From the NCBI GenBank assembly GCA_904420015.1, contig CAJFTS010000008.1, positions 1 to 64,000 of the forward strand: DNA of 64,000 bases, written 5' to 3'. Below are positions 1 through 7,752 of this stretch, in pieces; the stretch's first letter is position 1; each line of letters starts with the position of its first letter. Made by a program: the position numbers and the translations under genes. Under the pieces are notes generated by a model. The model was not told the DNA's origin. It saw only the letters and a program-made list of their open reading frames with translations, and searched no databases. This DNA is from an uncultured Clostridia bacterium (GTDB taxonomy: Bacteria; Bacillota; Clostridia; Oscillospirales; Acutalibacteraceae).

Positions 1-10
1 CCTATTCGGT

Positions 11-79
11 GCCTCTTAAGAGGCGTGCTGGTATCATGCCCTTTCAGGGCTGGTGCATACCACGCGTTCAACGCGTGGT
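11..79. repeat. cluster of three hairpins (REP-like or transcript end)
   Basis: Three inverted repeats follow each other: a perfect 14-bp palindrome (11-24), a hairpin with GCCC/GGGC core and GGTAT/ATACC outer arms (30-61), and a 10-bp-arm hairpin centred at 69 (59-79) followed by a T-rich run. The last could terminate a gene that lies upstream of the window. The compact multi-hairpin layout also resembles an extragenic palindromic element or the end of an IS200/IS605-type element. No coding sequence is seen in positions 1-203. Confidence 0.5.
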
Positions 80-132
80 TTTGATTTTTAATAAAGATCG
101 GAGAAATGGATCGGATTTTGCCGTATAAGACA

Positions 133-161
133 TTGACAGTCCATCTTTTATAGACTATATT
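133..161 (+). promoter_or_regulatory. promoter of the marR operon
   Basis: A consensus -35 TTGACA (133-138) and a -10 TATATT (156-161) are separated by 17 bp, 42 bp upstream of the marR start. The -10 lies inside the palindrome described in the next entry. Confidence 0.75.
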
Positions 162-185
162 ATATATAGTCTATAACTATTATAG
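149..185 (+). promoter_or_regulatory. MarR-type operator palindrome
   Basis: TATAGACTATAT (149-160) and ATATAGTCTATA (164-175) form a perfect inverted repeat around a 3-bp centre and cover the -10 element. A smaller repeat, CTATAA/TTATAG (171-176/180-185), overlaps its right arm. MarR proteins typically bind such dyads and repress by blocking RNA polymerase, so autoregulation of the downstream operon is the natural reading (inference). Confidence 0.65.
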
Positions 186-203
186 GGTATAGGAGGGAGC
201 GCC

Positions 204-677
204 TTGGAGGTCAACTCCTTTAAGAATCAGGTTTGGGATTTGCTTAGAAGCATCTCGGAAAATATGGACCGCGCTTTTTGTCCCTTTACCGAAAAGGAAG
301 GGCTGACCATGATGCAGGCAAGAGCCTTAATCGAGGTTGGACAGTGCGGATCTCATACCGTCGGAAGTTTGGGAAGGCGCTTGGGGATCGCCAGCGCCAA
401 TGCTTCGGTGCTTTGCAAACGACTGGAACAGGAAGGCTTATTGACCCGTATCCGCGGCGATAAGGACGAACGGATGGTGCATCTTGCTATGACCCCATTT
501 GGCAGCGAGGTACTCGGACGTATGGAACAGTCCCTTCGAAACCAGTATCACGACCTTTTTCCGGAGAAGGACACGCAGATGTTCCAAACCATTCTGGAGG
601 GACTAAGAAGCCTAAACAGCCTGCTCGAACAGATGGGAAACAATCAACCGAGGAACAAAAAGGAGGAAATGAAATGA
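204..677 (+). CDS. MarR-family transcriptional regulator
   Basis: A 157-residue winged-helix regulator of normal MarR length. Residues about 30-100 carry the helix-turn-helix and wing: TVGSLGRRLGIASANASVL is the recognition region, followed by the typical DxR wing stretch GDKDERMVHLAMT. The start is TTG at 204, supported by AGGAGG at 191-196. Its stop overlaps the ATG of the ftsH remnant (ATGA), and a MATE exporter lies downstream, so it probably controls an efflux operon in response to a small molecule. The ligand cannot be told from sequence. The palindrome over its promoter fits negative autoregulation. Confidence 0.9.
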   Translation: MEVNSFKNQVWDLLRSISENMDRAFCPFTEKEGLTMMQARALIEVGQCGSHTVGSLGRRLGIASANASVLCKRLEQEGLLTRIRGDKDERMVHLAMTPFGSEVLGRMEQSLRNQYHDLFPEKDTQMFQTILEGLRSLNSLLEQMGNNQPRNKKEEMK

Positions 678-1006
678 CCGAGCAACGAAAGAAGCCCAAA
701 AACTTTGGGTTTACATCGTTGTTCTGCGGCCGCCTTCCTTTTTTCTATAAAACCGCATAGGTTTAGGTCAGCAAGGCTGTTTTATGGCAGATAATGGCCA
801 AGGTATGGCGCAGCAGAGTTGCTGGACTTCCTTTTGGTAAGGCCCGTGAGAAGGCGACCGGTATGCTGAAGGAAAACATGGGGAAGCGGCACGAGCTTGC
901 AAGCTACCTGCTCGAAAAAGAGACCATTACCGGAGAAGGGTTTATGGAAATTTTCAATCGGCCGCAGGACAACGCTGCTTTGTCCGAGACGGGCATAGGC
1001 CTGTGA
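674..1006 (+). pseudogene. decayed FtsH-type protease remnant
   Basis: An ATG at 674 overlaps the marR stop and opens a basic 28-codon reading frame (MTEQRKKPKNFGF...) that stops at 758-760. After a further in-frame stop at 764-766 the same frame resumes and encodes about 70 residues containing KAREKATGMLKEN and YLLEKETITGE, which resemble the extreme C-terminus of FtsH proteases. The whole membrane, AAA+ and zinc-protease core (some 550 residues) is missing. I infer an internal deletion of an ftsH-like gene that once sat between marR and the MATE gene. The N-terminal part is assigned only by position and basic character. Confidence 0.6.
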
Positions 1007-1032
1007 ATTATATAGGAAATGGAGCGATCCCA

Positions 1033-2418
1033 TTGCAAAAGCAAGTAGAAAATCCATTGGGAACCGAACGGATCGGCCGTCTGCTCTGCCGGCTGGCACT
1101 GCCCGCCGTCACCGCACAGCTGGTCAATATGCTTTACAATATCGTAGACCGCATCTACATCGGGCACATTCCTGATGTGGGTGCCGCCGCCCTGACCGGA
1201 GTGGGAGTCACCTTTCCCATCATCATGATTATCACCGCTTTCAGCTCGCTGGTCGGGATGGGCGGCGCGCCTCGAGCTTCCATCAAAATGGGGCAAAAGG
1301 ACGACGCCGGGGCGGAGGAAATTATGGGCAATTGCCTGACGGTACTAATGGGGATTTCGGTGGTGCTCACCGCCGTATTCCTTGTTTTCGGCCGGGAACT
1401 GCTCTTGCTGTTTGGAGCAAGCTCCGACACCATCGGCTATGCGTCCGATTACATGAACATCTACGTCTGTGGTACCATCTTTGTACAGCTTGCGCTGGGG
1501 ATGAACGCCTTTATCACCTCCCAGGGCTTTGCGAAAACCAGTATGTTCACCGTGGTGATCGGTGCCGCCATCAACATCGCGCTGGATCCGGTGTTTATTT
1601 TCGTCTTTGATATGGGGGTGCAGGGCGCCGCTTTGGCGACGGTGCTTTCCCAGGCGGTGTCCGCCATTTGGGTCGTCCGCTTTTTGTCAGGAAAAAAGAC
1701 GAAGCTCAAAATCCGACGTCAATACCTGCGCCCCAAGGCGTCGGTCATGCTCCCGGTATTGGCGCTCGGCGTATCCCCTTTTATTATGCAGAGCACCGAA
1801 AGCCTGGTAAATATCTCGCTCAATTCTTCCCTCCAGGCCTATGGAGGTGACATGGCGGTTGGGGCCATGACCATCCTCGCCAGTCTTATGCAGGTGCTGT
1901 CCCTGCCCATCACAGGAATCGCCCAGGGGGCGCAGCCCATTGCAGGCTTTAACTTCGGGGCCGGTCAAAACGATCGGGTCAAGCAGACCTTTAAGCTGCT
2001 GTTGATCGCATCCTTGACCTTCTCCACCGCATTCTGGCTATCCATTATGCTGCTTCCCCAAGTTTTCATCTCGCTGTTCAACAACGATCCCCAGCTGATG
2101 GAGGTATCCGTCTGGGCGGTGCGCATTTATATGGGCGGAGCATTTGCGCTGGGGGCGCAGATTGCCTGCCAGCAAACCTTCATCGCCGTAGGCCAGGCAA
2201 AGGTATCCCTGATCCTGGCCCTGCTGCGTAAAGTGATTTTGCTCATCCCCTTGATTTACATTCTTCCCAACTTCTTCTCCGATAAAGTATTCGCCGTGTT
2301 TTTGGCCGAACCGGTCTCCGACCTGCTGGCCGCCACCGTCACGGTAATCACCTTCTCTTTCCAGTTTCGCAGGATTCTCGCCCGAAATATCCTGCCGGCA
2401 CAGAAAAAGCCGGTATGA
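1033..2418 (+). CDS. MATE-family multidrug/cation efflux transporter
   Basis: About 461 residues with twelve predicted membrane segments, normal for MATE exporters, which expel cationic drugs in exchange for Na+ or H+. The N-terminal signature NPLGTERIGRLLCRLALPA followed by MLYNIVDRIYIGHI is typical of the family, and the second half repeats the fold (ITGIAQGAQPIAGFNFGAG). TTG at 1033 is preferred because GGAG lies 8 bp upstream; a GTG at 1003 would add ten unconserved residues and overlap the ftsH remnant. It is followed with a 4-bp overlap by the next gene. MarR control is likely, from operon position. Confidence 0.9.
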   Translation: MQKQVENPLGTERIGRLLCRLALPAVTAQLVNMLYNIVDRIYIGHIPDVGAAALTGVGVTFPIIMIITAFSSLVGMGGAPRASIKMGQKDDAGAEEIMGNCLTVLMGISVVLTAVFLVFGRELLLLFGASSDTIGYASDYMNIYVCGTIFVQLALGMNAFITSQGFAKTSMFTVVIGAAINIALDPVFIFVFDMGVQGAALATVLSQAVSAIWVVRFLSGKKTKLKIRRQYLRPKASVMLPVLALGVSPFIMQSTESLVNISLNSSLQAYGGDMAVGAMTILASLMQVLSLPITGIAQGAQPIAGFNFGAGQNDRVKQTFKLLLIASLTFSTAFWLSIMLLPQVFISLFNNDPQLMEVSVWAVRIYMGGAFALGAQIACQQTFIAVGQAKVSLILALLRKVILLIPLIYILPNFFSDKVFAVFLAEPVSDLLAATVTVITFSFQFRRILARNILPAQKKPV

Positions 2419-3254
2419 TACGTTTGGAAATGATGGACTATATTTGTCTGCTTTTTTTGTATTTTCTTCTTTACAGCATTCTTGGCTGGATTTGCGAAAC
2501 CGTCTATTGCTCCATCGGCAAACGCCGCTTTGTCAACCGCGGATTTTTGAATGGTCCGCTGTGTCCGGTATACGGCTTTGGGGCGATGGCGGTTATCGGA
2601 CTGCTTTTGCCGGTTGCCAATTATCCTATTTTGGTGTTTGTCGCCGGCATGGCGGTTACCAGCGGGTTGGAATACTTTACCGGTTACCTGCTTGAAACGC
2701 TTTTTGGGCTTAAGCTGTGGGACTATTCCAAACGCCGGTTCCAGCTGCATGGGCGGATCTGTTTGCGCAATTCTCTCCTGTTTGGGATGTTGTCCTTGTT
2801 TTTGGTGAAGTTTCTGCATCCGCTTACAGGCGCTCTGCTTGGGAAGCTTCCCGCATGGCTGCTGCATGCGGCTGCGGCGGTATTCCTCCTCTGCCTGCTT
2901 GCCGATCTGTTTGTCACGGTGCGTACCATGCTGCAAATCAGTGGAAAGCTCAAGCAGATTCAGCAGGCCCTTGAAGAGCTCGGCGAACGAAACGCCGCCG
3001 GAATCCAGCAGCTTGGAGAGAGGCTGAACGAAGGGGTTGAAGCGTTTTGCGAGCGCCAAAGGGAACGCCAGGCCGACGTGAGGGAACGCATCGTTGAGCT
3101 TAATGCCCGGCTCAATGAGCTGCTTACCCAAAAGCGGCTGCACCGCCGCATTTTTCAGGCCTTCCCAAACATGCGCTCCAAACGTCAGCAGGATATCATC
3201 GACCGGCTTAAGCTGCTGGCCGAGCAAAAGCGAAGGAAGAAAAAGAAGCGCTGA
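2415..3254 (+). CDS. putative ABC-transporter permease-like membrane protein (PF06541 type)
   Basis: A 279-residue protein starting by ATGA overlap with the MATE stop. Residues about 8-165 hold five or six hydrophobic segments with the family hallmarks GWICETVYCSIGKRRFVNRG and GPLCPVYGFGA. Residues about 175-279 are a highly charged, probably coiled-coil tail rich in Glu, Arg, Lys and Gln. PF06541 proteins are annotated as putative ABC permeases in Clostridia, but no ATPase or binding protein is adjacent, so the transport role is unproven. Co-transcription with the MATE gene is likely from the overlap. Confidence 0.8.
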   Translation: MIRLEMMDYICLLFLYFLLYSILGWICETVYCSIGKRRFVNRGFLNGPLCPVYGFGAMAVIGLLLPVANYPILVFVAGMAVTSGLEYFTGYLLETLFGLKLWDYSKRRFQLHGRICLRNSLLFGMLSLFLVKFLHPLTGALLGKLPAWLLHAAAAVFLLCLLADLFVTVRTMLQISGKLKQIQQALEELGERNAAGIQQLGERLNEGVEAFCERQRERQADVRERIVELNARLNELLTQKRLHRRIFQAFPNMRSKRQQDIIDRLKLLAEQKRRKKKKR

Positions 3255-3289
3255 ACAGAAAGAGAATTCTATGACCGTTCGAACATCAA

Positions 3290-3326
3290 AAAGGACGGGG
3301 CCGCTCATTAGACGGTCCCGTCCTTT
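3290..3326. terminator. bidirectional terminator
   Basis: A 14-bp stem (3290-3303/3313-3326), AAAGGACGGGGCCG pairing with CGGTCCCGTCCTTT, lies between convergent genes. A-rich and T-rich ends allow it to work in both directions. Confidence 0.8.
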
Positions 3327-3338
3327 GCTGCAAGGGGA

Positions 3339-4187
3339 TTAGGAAAGAGCCTGCGCCTTCACCACGTAGTCCCCGTCGGGCAGGGAAGGAAAGGCATAGT
3401 ATCCGTCCGCACTGGACATGGTAACGGCAACTAAGCGCCGTACCCCTTCCTCCGTTGTGTACAGCCCGACCCAGGCCAACGGAATCGGCGTCCCGTCCGG
3501 ATCCTTGAGAAAGCCGCTGAGAAAGGAGGAGCGGGCTGGCGTTTCCCGTGGGGAAAGGGTAAAATTAATCATTTCAGACGGCTGAGATGGGGAGAGTGTG
3601 GCAACCGCACTGTCGCAGGAATAGGGGCCCGCCGCCGCAATCGCAGTAAAACGCTCAAGAGGGAGGCCGTATATGGCATAGTCGCCGGTTTGAGAGCTTA
3701 GAGCACAGGCGACCACCTTTCCGGTGGAATCCACCAGGTCAATTCGGGCCCCTTCCACCGGCGCCTGATCCGGGATCGATTGTACCGTGCCGTAGATGGT
3801 ACCCTGTTTACTGGTAGCCGGCTGTAAAAGGAGTCCTTCCAGTAGCACCGTGTCCTGGGACAGCGCTACCGTAAGCAAGGGCGCCGCATGGTAGCCTTCC
3901 TTTGCCGCACTGATGAAATAGGTTGCTGCGGCCAGAGAAGCTATGGCAAAATAGCCTTTCTCGTCGGTATAGGCATGGGTAAGAAACCGGCCGCCTTCCT
4001 CGTAGACGCAGACCAGTGCCCCGCTGACCGGTTCACCGCCGGGTGAAACTTGATAGACAAAGCCGGACAGCTGCAAAGGCAATTTATCACTCGGCTGAAG
4101 GATCAATGAGGTAACAATGGGCTGCTCGCTTGTGATGCGTACTTCCTTAGCGGCGCCCTGCGGCGTGTCGTTCGGATTGGTTTGCAT
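3339..4187 (-). CDS. carboxypeptidase-regulatory-like repeat protein
   Basis: A 282-residue protein built from three beta-sandwich repeats of the carboxypeptidase-regulatory type, at about residues 40-115, 130-195 and 222-280. Each has the pattern G-x-V/L...P-V-x-G-A followed by T/S-D-x-x-G-x-Y/F (TDEKGYFAIASL, SQTGDYAIYGL, SSADGYYAFPSL). No signal peptide or membrane segment is evident; the first 35 residues look disordered. GGAGG lies just upstream of the ATG. Such repeats usually mediate surface or structural binding. Its position behind spore genes hints at a spore-associated role, but that is inference only. Confidence 0.75.
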   Translation of the reverse strand: MQTNPNDTPQGAAKEVRITSEQPIVTSLILQPSDKLPLQLSGFVYQVSPGGEPVSGALVCVYEEGGRFLTHAYTDEKGYFAIASLAAATYFISAAKEGYHAAPLLTVALSQDTVLLEGLLLQPATSKQGTIYGTVQSIPDQAPVEGARIDLVDSTGKVVACALSSQTGDYAIYGLPLERFTAIAAAGPYSCDSAVATLSPSQPSEMINFTLSPRETPARSSFLSGFLKDPDGTPIPLAWVGLYTTEEGVRRLVAVTMSSADGYYAFPSLPDGDYVVKAQALS

Positions 4188-4340
4188 GGTTTATCCCTCC
4201 AAATAGATAATAAAGTGAAAGATTTCGTTTGAGCCGGATAAGCAGGTATCCATCCGTTTGCCGTCAACACGGCTTGGCCGTCCGATGCGTCGTCGCCCGG
4301 CATGGCACAAGCTGGGAACTTGGGCCATGCGTACAAGGAA

Positions 4341-4367
4341 AGCGCCTGCATTTTTTATGCAGGCGCT
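4341..4367 (-). terminator. terminator after gerQ
   Basis: An 11-bp perfect stem, AGCGCCTGCAT (4341-4351) with ATGCAGGCGCT (4357-4367), lies directly downstream of gerQ on the minus strand and is followed there by TTTCCTTG. Confidence 0.6.
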
Positions 4368-4375
4368 GTTTTGCC

Positions 4376-4735
4376 CTACGGCTGCATCCGTGTAGGGACG
4401 TTGCGCAGATTTCTGGGTTTGCTGCGTGCGTCATAGAAATTAATGAATTTGATGGCATACAGGTCGCACAGCACGTACCGGTTGTTGTCCTCCTGATACA
4501 GGGTGATGTAGTTGTTTCCGGAGGCGTAGAGGATACCGTCCTTAACGACAATGTTGTTGGTGCCGATGAGGAATTCACAGATGACGTAAACGCCCAGGTT
4601 CCTGGAAATAACACCGCGCAGGGAGCCCTGGTATACTTCTTGGTTGGTCTGGGGGTTTTCGATTTCCGAAAGGGGTTCGTCCGTGGACATATCCAGGTTG
4701 TTGGTTCGATTGAAATCGCCGTTCATACTGAGCAT
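4376..4735 (-). CDS. gerQ: spore coat protein GerQ-like
   Basis: About 119 residues. The core VYVICEFLIGTNNIVVKDGI, then SGNNYITLYQEDNNRYVLCDLYAIKFINFY, matches the clostridial GerQ-type domain, a small beta-rich spore coat protein. In Bacillus GerQ is needed for CwlJ-dependent germination and is encoded next to cwlJ; the same order is seen here, with gerQ six bases or so after the cwlJ-like stop. The exact start is uncertain among closely spaced TTG (4738), ATG (4735) and ATG (4726); GAGAGG lies immediately upstream. It should be expressed in the mother cell late in sporulation (family knowledge). Confidence 0.75.
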   Translation of the reverse strand: MLSMNGDFNRTNNLDMSTDEPLSEIENPQTNQEVYQGSLRGVISRNLGVYVICEFLIGTNNIVVKDGILYASGNNYITLYQEDNNRYVLCDLYAIKFINFYDARSKPRNLRNVPTRMQP

Positions 4736-4744
4736 CAACCTCTC

Positions 4745-5146
4745 TTATGTTTGATAATAGGCGTTGGTTGGGTTATAAAAGCAATGGTCGCCGATCCGGG
4801 CGACAAAATAACCGATGGAACTGGGGAAATTGGAGCGGCAGTTGGTGGAATAGGGGTTGAAGAACCAAAGCGCCTGCCCTAAGTCCATCAGACGCCCGCC
4901 CGCGATTGCCCAGTCTGCGATATCGTAGTGAATCTGCTCGGGGGTCATGTTGTAGATATTCTGCGGATTATAGGCCCCACGCTCGGTTTCGGATGCGCAG
5001 ACAAATTGCCCAGGCTGGAAGATAATCTGCCGAATGCTCTGCTGGCCTACCCGGGCGTATTCGCCTCCCGGCGCATTGACGCGGTTCATCACCACGCTTG
5101 CCACAGCCCGCATGCCGTTATCCCCTTCACGCATTGAAACAAACAA
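4745..5146 (-). CDS. CwlJ/SleB-type spore cortex hydrolase, 5'-damaged
   Basis: A 133-codon frame with the Hydrolase_2 fold of cortex-lytic germination enzymes: GMRAVASVVMNRVN near the start, and LGQALWFFNPYSTNC and GDHCFYNPTNAYYQT at the C-terminus. The usual N-terminal helix LARxVYxEAxGE, which carries the catalytic glutamate, is missing: the frame opens LFVSMREGDNGM. No Shine-Dalgarno sequence precedes either TTG 5146 or ATG 5134. In the neighbouring frame GIGRVVVC faintly resembles the lost motif. The gene therefore looks truncated or frameshifted at its 5' end, about 100 bp from a divergent recombinase operon. Pairing with gerQ supports the family call. Confidence 0.7.
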   Translation of the reverse strand: MFVSMREGDNGMRAVASVVMNRVNAPGGEYARVGQQSIRQIIFQPGQFVCASETERGAYNPQNIYNMTPEQIHYDIADWAIAGGRLMDLGQALWFFNPYSTNCRSNFPSSIGYFVARIGDHCFYNPTNAYYQT

Positions 5147-5250
5147 CCACTCTGCCGATGCCTGAGCTTGACACAGCGAAAGTGCAAAATTGCTCTGTGT
5201 TCTGGGAAAGAATCCCCTGGCATATGGTTAAATGGAAAGGGGGAGAGGAC

Positions 5251-5415
5251 ATGAAGCGGGAGAGAGAGCCCGCGCCGGGCGGCGGAAGGATCGTCAACCG
5301 GTATGCGGGGGAAACCAGCGAGGCGCAGTGGCAAAGACTGATCGAGCAGGTGGCCGATATTCTCTTGTTCACCGAGCAAAAGGGAGAGGATGGAGGCGAA
5401 AAGCCTTTCGTCTGA
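5251..5415 (+). CDS. small hypothetical protein upstream of the recombinase
   Basis: A 54-residue ORF with ATG at 5251 preceded by GGGGGAGAGG (about 5239-5248). The protein is basic at the N-terminus (MKREREPAPGGGRIVNRY) and then has an amphipathic helix (EAQWQRLIEQVADILLF). It lies 53 bp upstream of the serine recombinase on the same strand, so the two are probably co-transcribed; it might be a directionality or accessory factor, but nothing in the sequence proves that. I do not recognise the family. Confidence 0.55.
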   Translation: MKREREPAPGGGRIVNRYAGETSEAQWQRLIEQVADILLFTEQKGEDGGEKPFV

Positions 5416-5468
5416 CCGGATACCCGGGACGGTAAAGAACCGGCTGAAAAAGGAGATGGTACCAATCG

Positions 5469-7166
5469 ATGATCGCCATTTATTGCAGGCAGTCCGTTGA
5501 TAAAAAGGACAGCATTTCCATCGAGACACAGATTGCCTTCTGCCGGGCCCAAGCAGGCGGGCAGGAAACCAGAATTTATCAGGACCGGGGATACAGCGGC
5601 TCGAATACCAATCGTCCGGATTTTCAGCGCCTCCTATCCGATATCAGACAGGGCGACATCCATAAGGTCATCATCTATAAGCTGGACCGAATGAGCCGTT
5701 CCCTTCTGGATTTTTCCAAACTCATTGAATTTTTCAAGGCCCATCAGGTGCAGTTTCAATCCACCCAGGAGCAATTTGACACCGCTACGCCCATGGGCAA
5801 CGCCATGCTCAGCATTACCATGGTGTTCGCCCAGCTGGAGCGGGAAACCATTCAGCAGCGCATCCGGGACAATTATTACGCAAGAGGGCGCAAGGGAATG
5901 TACCTCGGCGGCCGCCCTCCTTTCGGCTACCAAAAGGAGGAAACGCGGCTGGACGGAAAGAGGACCTACCGGCTTGTGCCGGATGAAAAGCAGGCGGCGC
6001 TGATACGGGAGATGTTCTCCCGTTTTGTGGAGGAGGGCTGCTCGCTTGGGGAAATTGGACGGCAGTTAAATGCCCGGGGAGAAAGGACGGCGGAGGGAAA
6101 ACGATTTTATCCGGGCAATATGACCCGGCTTCTGCGCAACCCCGTTTATGTCTGCGCCAATGCCGATGTGCTGCGGTACTACCAAAGGCAGGGCTGCCAG
6201 TGTACCAACGACGCTGGGGATTTTATCGGGACAAACGGCTGTTTTTTGTATGGAAGACCAGATACTGCCGGGGAAGGAGCTGGGCGAACGTTGTCCCTTG
6301 GGCTGCATGCGGGATTGGTGGATGCCGCCCTCTTTTTACGCGCCCAGGAAAAGCTTGCGACGCACAAGACGGTTTCCCGGCTGGGAACCGGGGGGAAAAG
6401 CTGGCTGGCCGGCTGTATCCGCTGCGGCGTGTGCGGCTACCGGATGTCGGTCAAGACCTCCCAATGCCGGGACAAAGACACCGGAGAAATCCGGGCGGTC
6501 TATTCCTATTTCACCTGTAACGGGCGCCGGTATGGAGCCCATACCCAGCCGATCCCAAGGAGAGGGCTTGTGGTGGAGGAGGTAGAATACCTCGTTGAAA
6601 TGGAGATTATGAAGCAAATCGGGTTTCGCAGGGAGCTGGCCTGCGTCCGGCGGCCGGCTTCCAGCCCACAGGTAGACCGGCTTAAGGCGGGCCTGGCAGC
6701 GTTGGAAGAACAGCTTGACCGCCTGCTTGCCGCCGTTATGGAGGGCAATTCCCTGGCGGTTCGGTATCTGAATGAAAAAATCGAACAGCTCCACCGGCAA
6801 AAAGAAGAGCTCTCCGCAAAGATCGCAGCCGCGAAGAAGGAGGCCGGCGCCACCCGTCCCATCTGTCTGGGTGAGGTAGCCGAACGCTGGGAGGGCCTTG
6901 CCCTTTCCGCCAAACGGCGGCTGGCTAGGCTTTTTATCCGGGAGGTTCGGATTTTTCACGAGGAGGAAGGCGATACCATCGAAATCCATTGGAATTATCG
7001 GTTTCCCATGTTTTGTGATACGCCATCCATCCAGGAATGCACCACCACCACCGACAATCCCTGCGATCTGTTCCAGAAAATCCGTTTCCCCGTCGAGCAA
7101 TTCTTCCCGCCCAAGGCGGAGGATCTGGCCAATGAGGACGACGGATATCACGGCTATTGCAAATAA
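5469..7166 (+). CDS. large serine recombinase (resolvase/invertase family)
   Basis: A 565-residue large serine recombinase. Residues 1-145 form the catalytic resolvase domain: IAIYCRQSVDKKDSIS contains the nucleophilic serine, and YKLDRMSRSLLDF the conserved arginines. About 150-250 is the recombinase domain (GGRPPFGYQ, RLLRNPVYVCANADV). A zinc ribbon (CIRCGVCGYRM ... YFTCNGRRYG) follows at about 315-360, then a coiled coil at about 390-460. Such enzymes integrate and excise phages, transposons and intervening elements such as skin. No other mobile-element genes or obvious att repeats are visible nearby. The upstream small ORF is probably its operon partner. Start ATG 5469, with AAGGAG upstream. 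Confidence 0.92.
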   Translation: MIAIYCRQSVDKKDSISIETQIAFCRAQAGGQETRIYQDRGYSGSNTNRPDFQRLLSDIRQGDIHKVIIYKLDRMSRSLLDFSKLIEFFKAHQVQFQSTQEQFDTATPMGNAMLSITMVFAQLERETIQQRIRDNYYARGRKGMYLGGRPPFGYQKEETRLDGKRTYRLVPDEKQAALIREMFSRFVEEGCSLGEIGRQLNARGERTAEGKRFYPGNMTRLLRNPVYVCANADVLRYYQRQGCQCTNDAGDFIGTNGCFLYGRPDTAGEGAGRTLSLGLHAGLVDAALFLRAQEKLATHKTVSRLGTGGKSWLAGCIRCGVCGYRMSVKTSQCRDKDTGEIRAVYSYFTCNGRRYGAHTQPIPRRGLVVEEVEYLVEMEIMKQIGFRRELACVRRPASSPQVDRLKAGLAALEEQLDRLLAAVMEGNSLAVRYLNEKIEQLHRQKEELSAKIAAAKKEAGATRPICLGEVAERWEGLALSAKRRLARLFIREVRIFHEEEGDTIEIHWNYRFPMFCDTPSIQECTTTTDNPCDLFQKIRFPVEQFFPPKAEDLANEDDGYHGYCK

Positions 7167-7193
7167 GTACATCATAAAGAGAACAGGCTTCTC

Positions 7194-7230
7194 AAAGGCC
7201 CCGGCGGGAAAGCTTCCTGCCGGGGCCTTT
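7194..7230 (+). terminator. terminator after the recombinase
   Basis: AAAGGCCCCGGC (7194-7205) pairs with GCCGGGGCCTTT (7219-7230) with extra inner pairing, 27 bp after the recombinase stop, followed by a pyrimidine-rich run. Confidence 0.8.
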
Positions 7231-7431
7231 CTTCCTTTCTGCGCGTAAGCATCGCGGGAATCCGTCTCGGATACCCCCGCCGTTATCCTGTCTGCGCAAA
7301 TAGGTTCGTCGTCTATCCTGAGAACCGGGACGGATCGGCCCAAAGCATTTTGCTCCCTCCCTTCGGCTGGGCAGGTATAAGACAGGTTTTTCCTTGCATA
7401 GATTACCAGTAGAAGAAAGCGGGGGATCAAT

Positions 7432-7659
7432 ATGGAGCAAAAAATGCCCGATTGCAATGGCCGCCGGCCAGAGCAAGCCGCAAGTCCCTGGGACAGCGTT
7501 TGGATGGACCATCTTTACGACTATCGATTTGAGGATCGCAATGCGCCGAAAGCGTCGGTGCTGTTTCTCAAGCTTGGCCGGGGGGATTGGGACGGCGAGA
7601 AAGCTGCGGAGCAAGCCGAGCCGCTGCCTCATACCCGCGGCCGAAGGAGGACGCCCTGA
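7432..7659 (+). CDS. small hypothetical ORF
   Basis: A 75-codon ORF from ATG 7432 with GGGGG at 7421-7425 upstream. It is acidic and aromatic in the middle (WDSVWMDHLYDYRFED) and ends in a basic tail. No family is recognised. It lies isolated between the recombinase terminator and a convergent gene. It could be a relic or a chance ORF. Confidence 0.3.
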   Translation: MEQKMPDCNGRRPEQAASPWDSVWMDHLYDYRFEDRNAPKASVLFLKLGRGDWDGEKAAEQAEPLPHTRGRRRTP

Positions 7660-7693
7660 CAAAAGAGAGCCTTTTGCGCACAAAGGCGAAAAA

Positions 7694-7724
7694 CGCCCGG
7701 ATACGAATTTTTCGTATCCGGGCG
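7694..7724 (-). terminator. terminator of the hydrogenase-related gene
   Basis: A perfect 14-bp stem, CGCCCGGATACGAA (7694-7707) with TTCGTATCCGGGCG (7711-7724); on the minus strand it is followed by TTTTTCG, 29 bp past the stop. Confidence 0.85.
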
Positions 7725-7752
7725 CAGGTGTTTATTAATGGAAAAATACTTT

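Noticed and set aside
4229-4882. 217-codon plus-strand ORF across gerQ and cwlJ
   Set aside because: Antisense shadow; the minus-strand frames match GerQ and CwlJ motifs.
7167-7431. Lost cwlJ 5' exon beyond the recombinase
   Set aside because: Both strands were read for an LLARxVYxEA-like segment; none was found in this interval.
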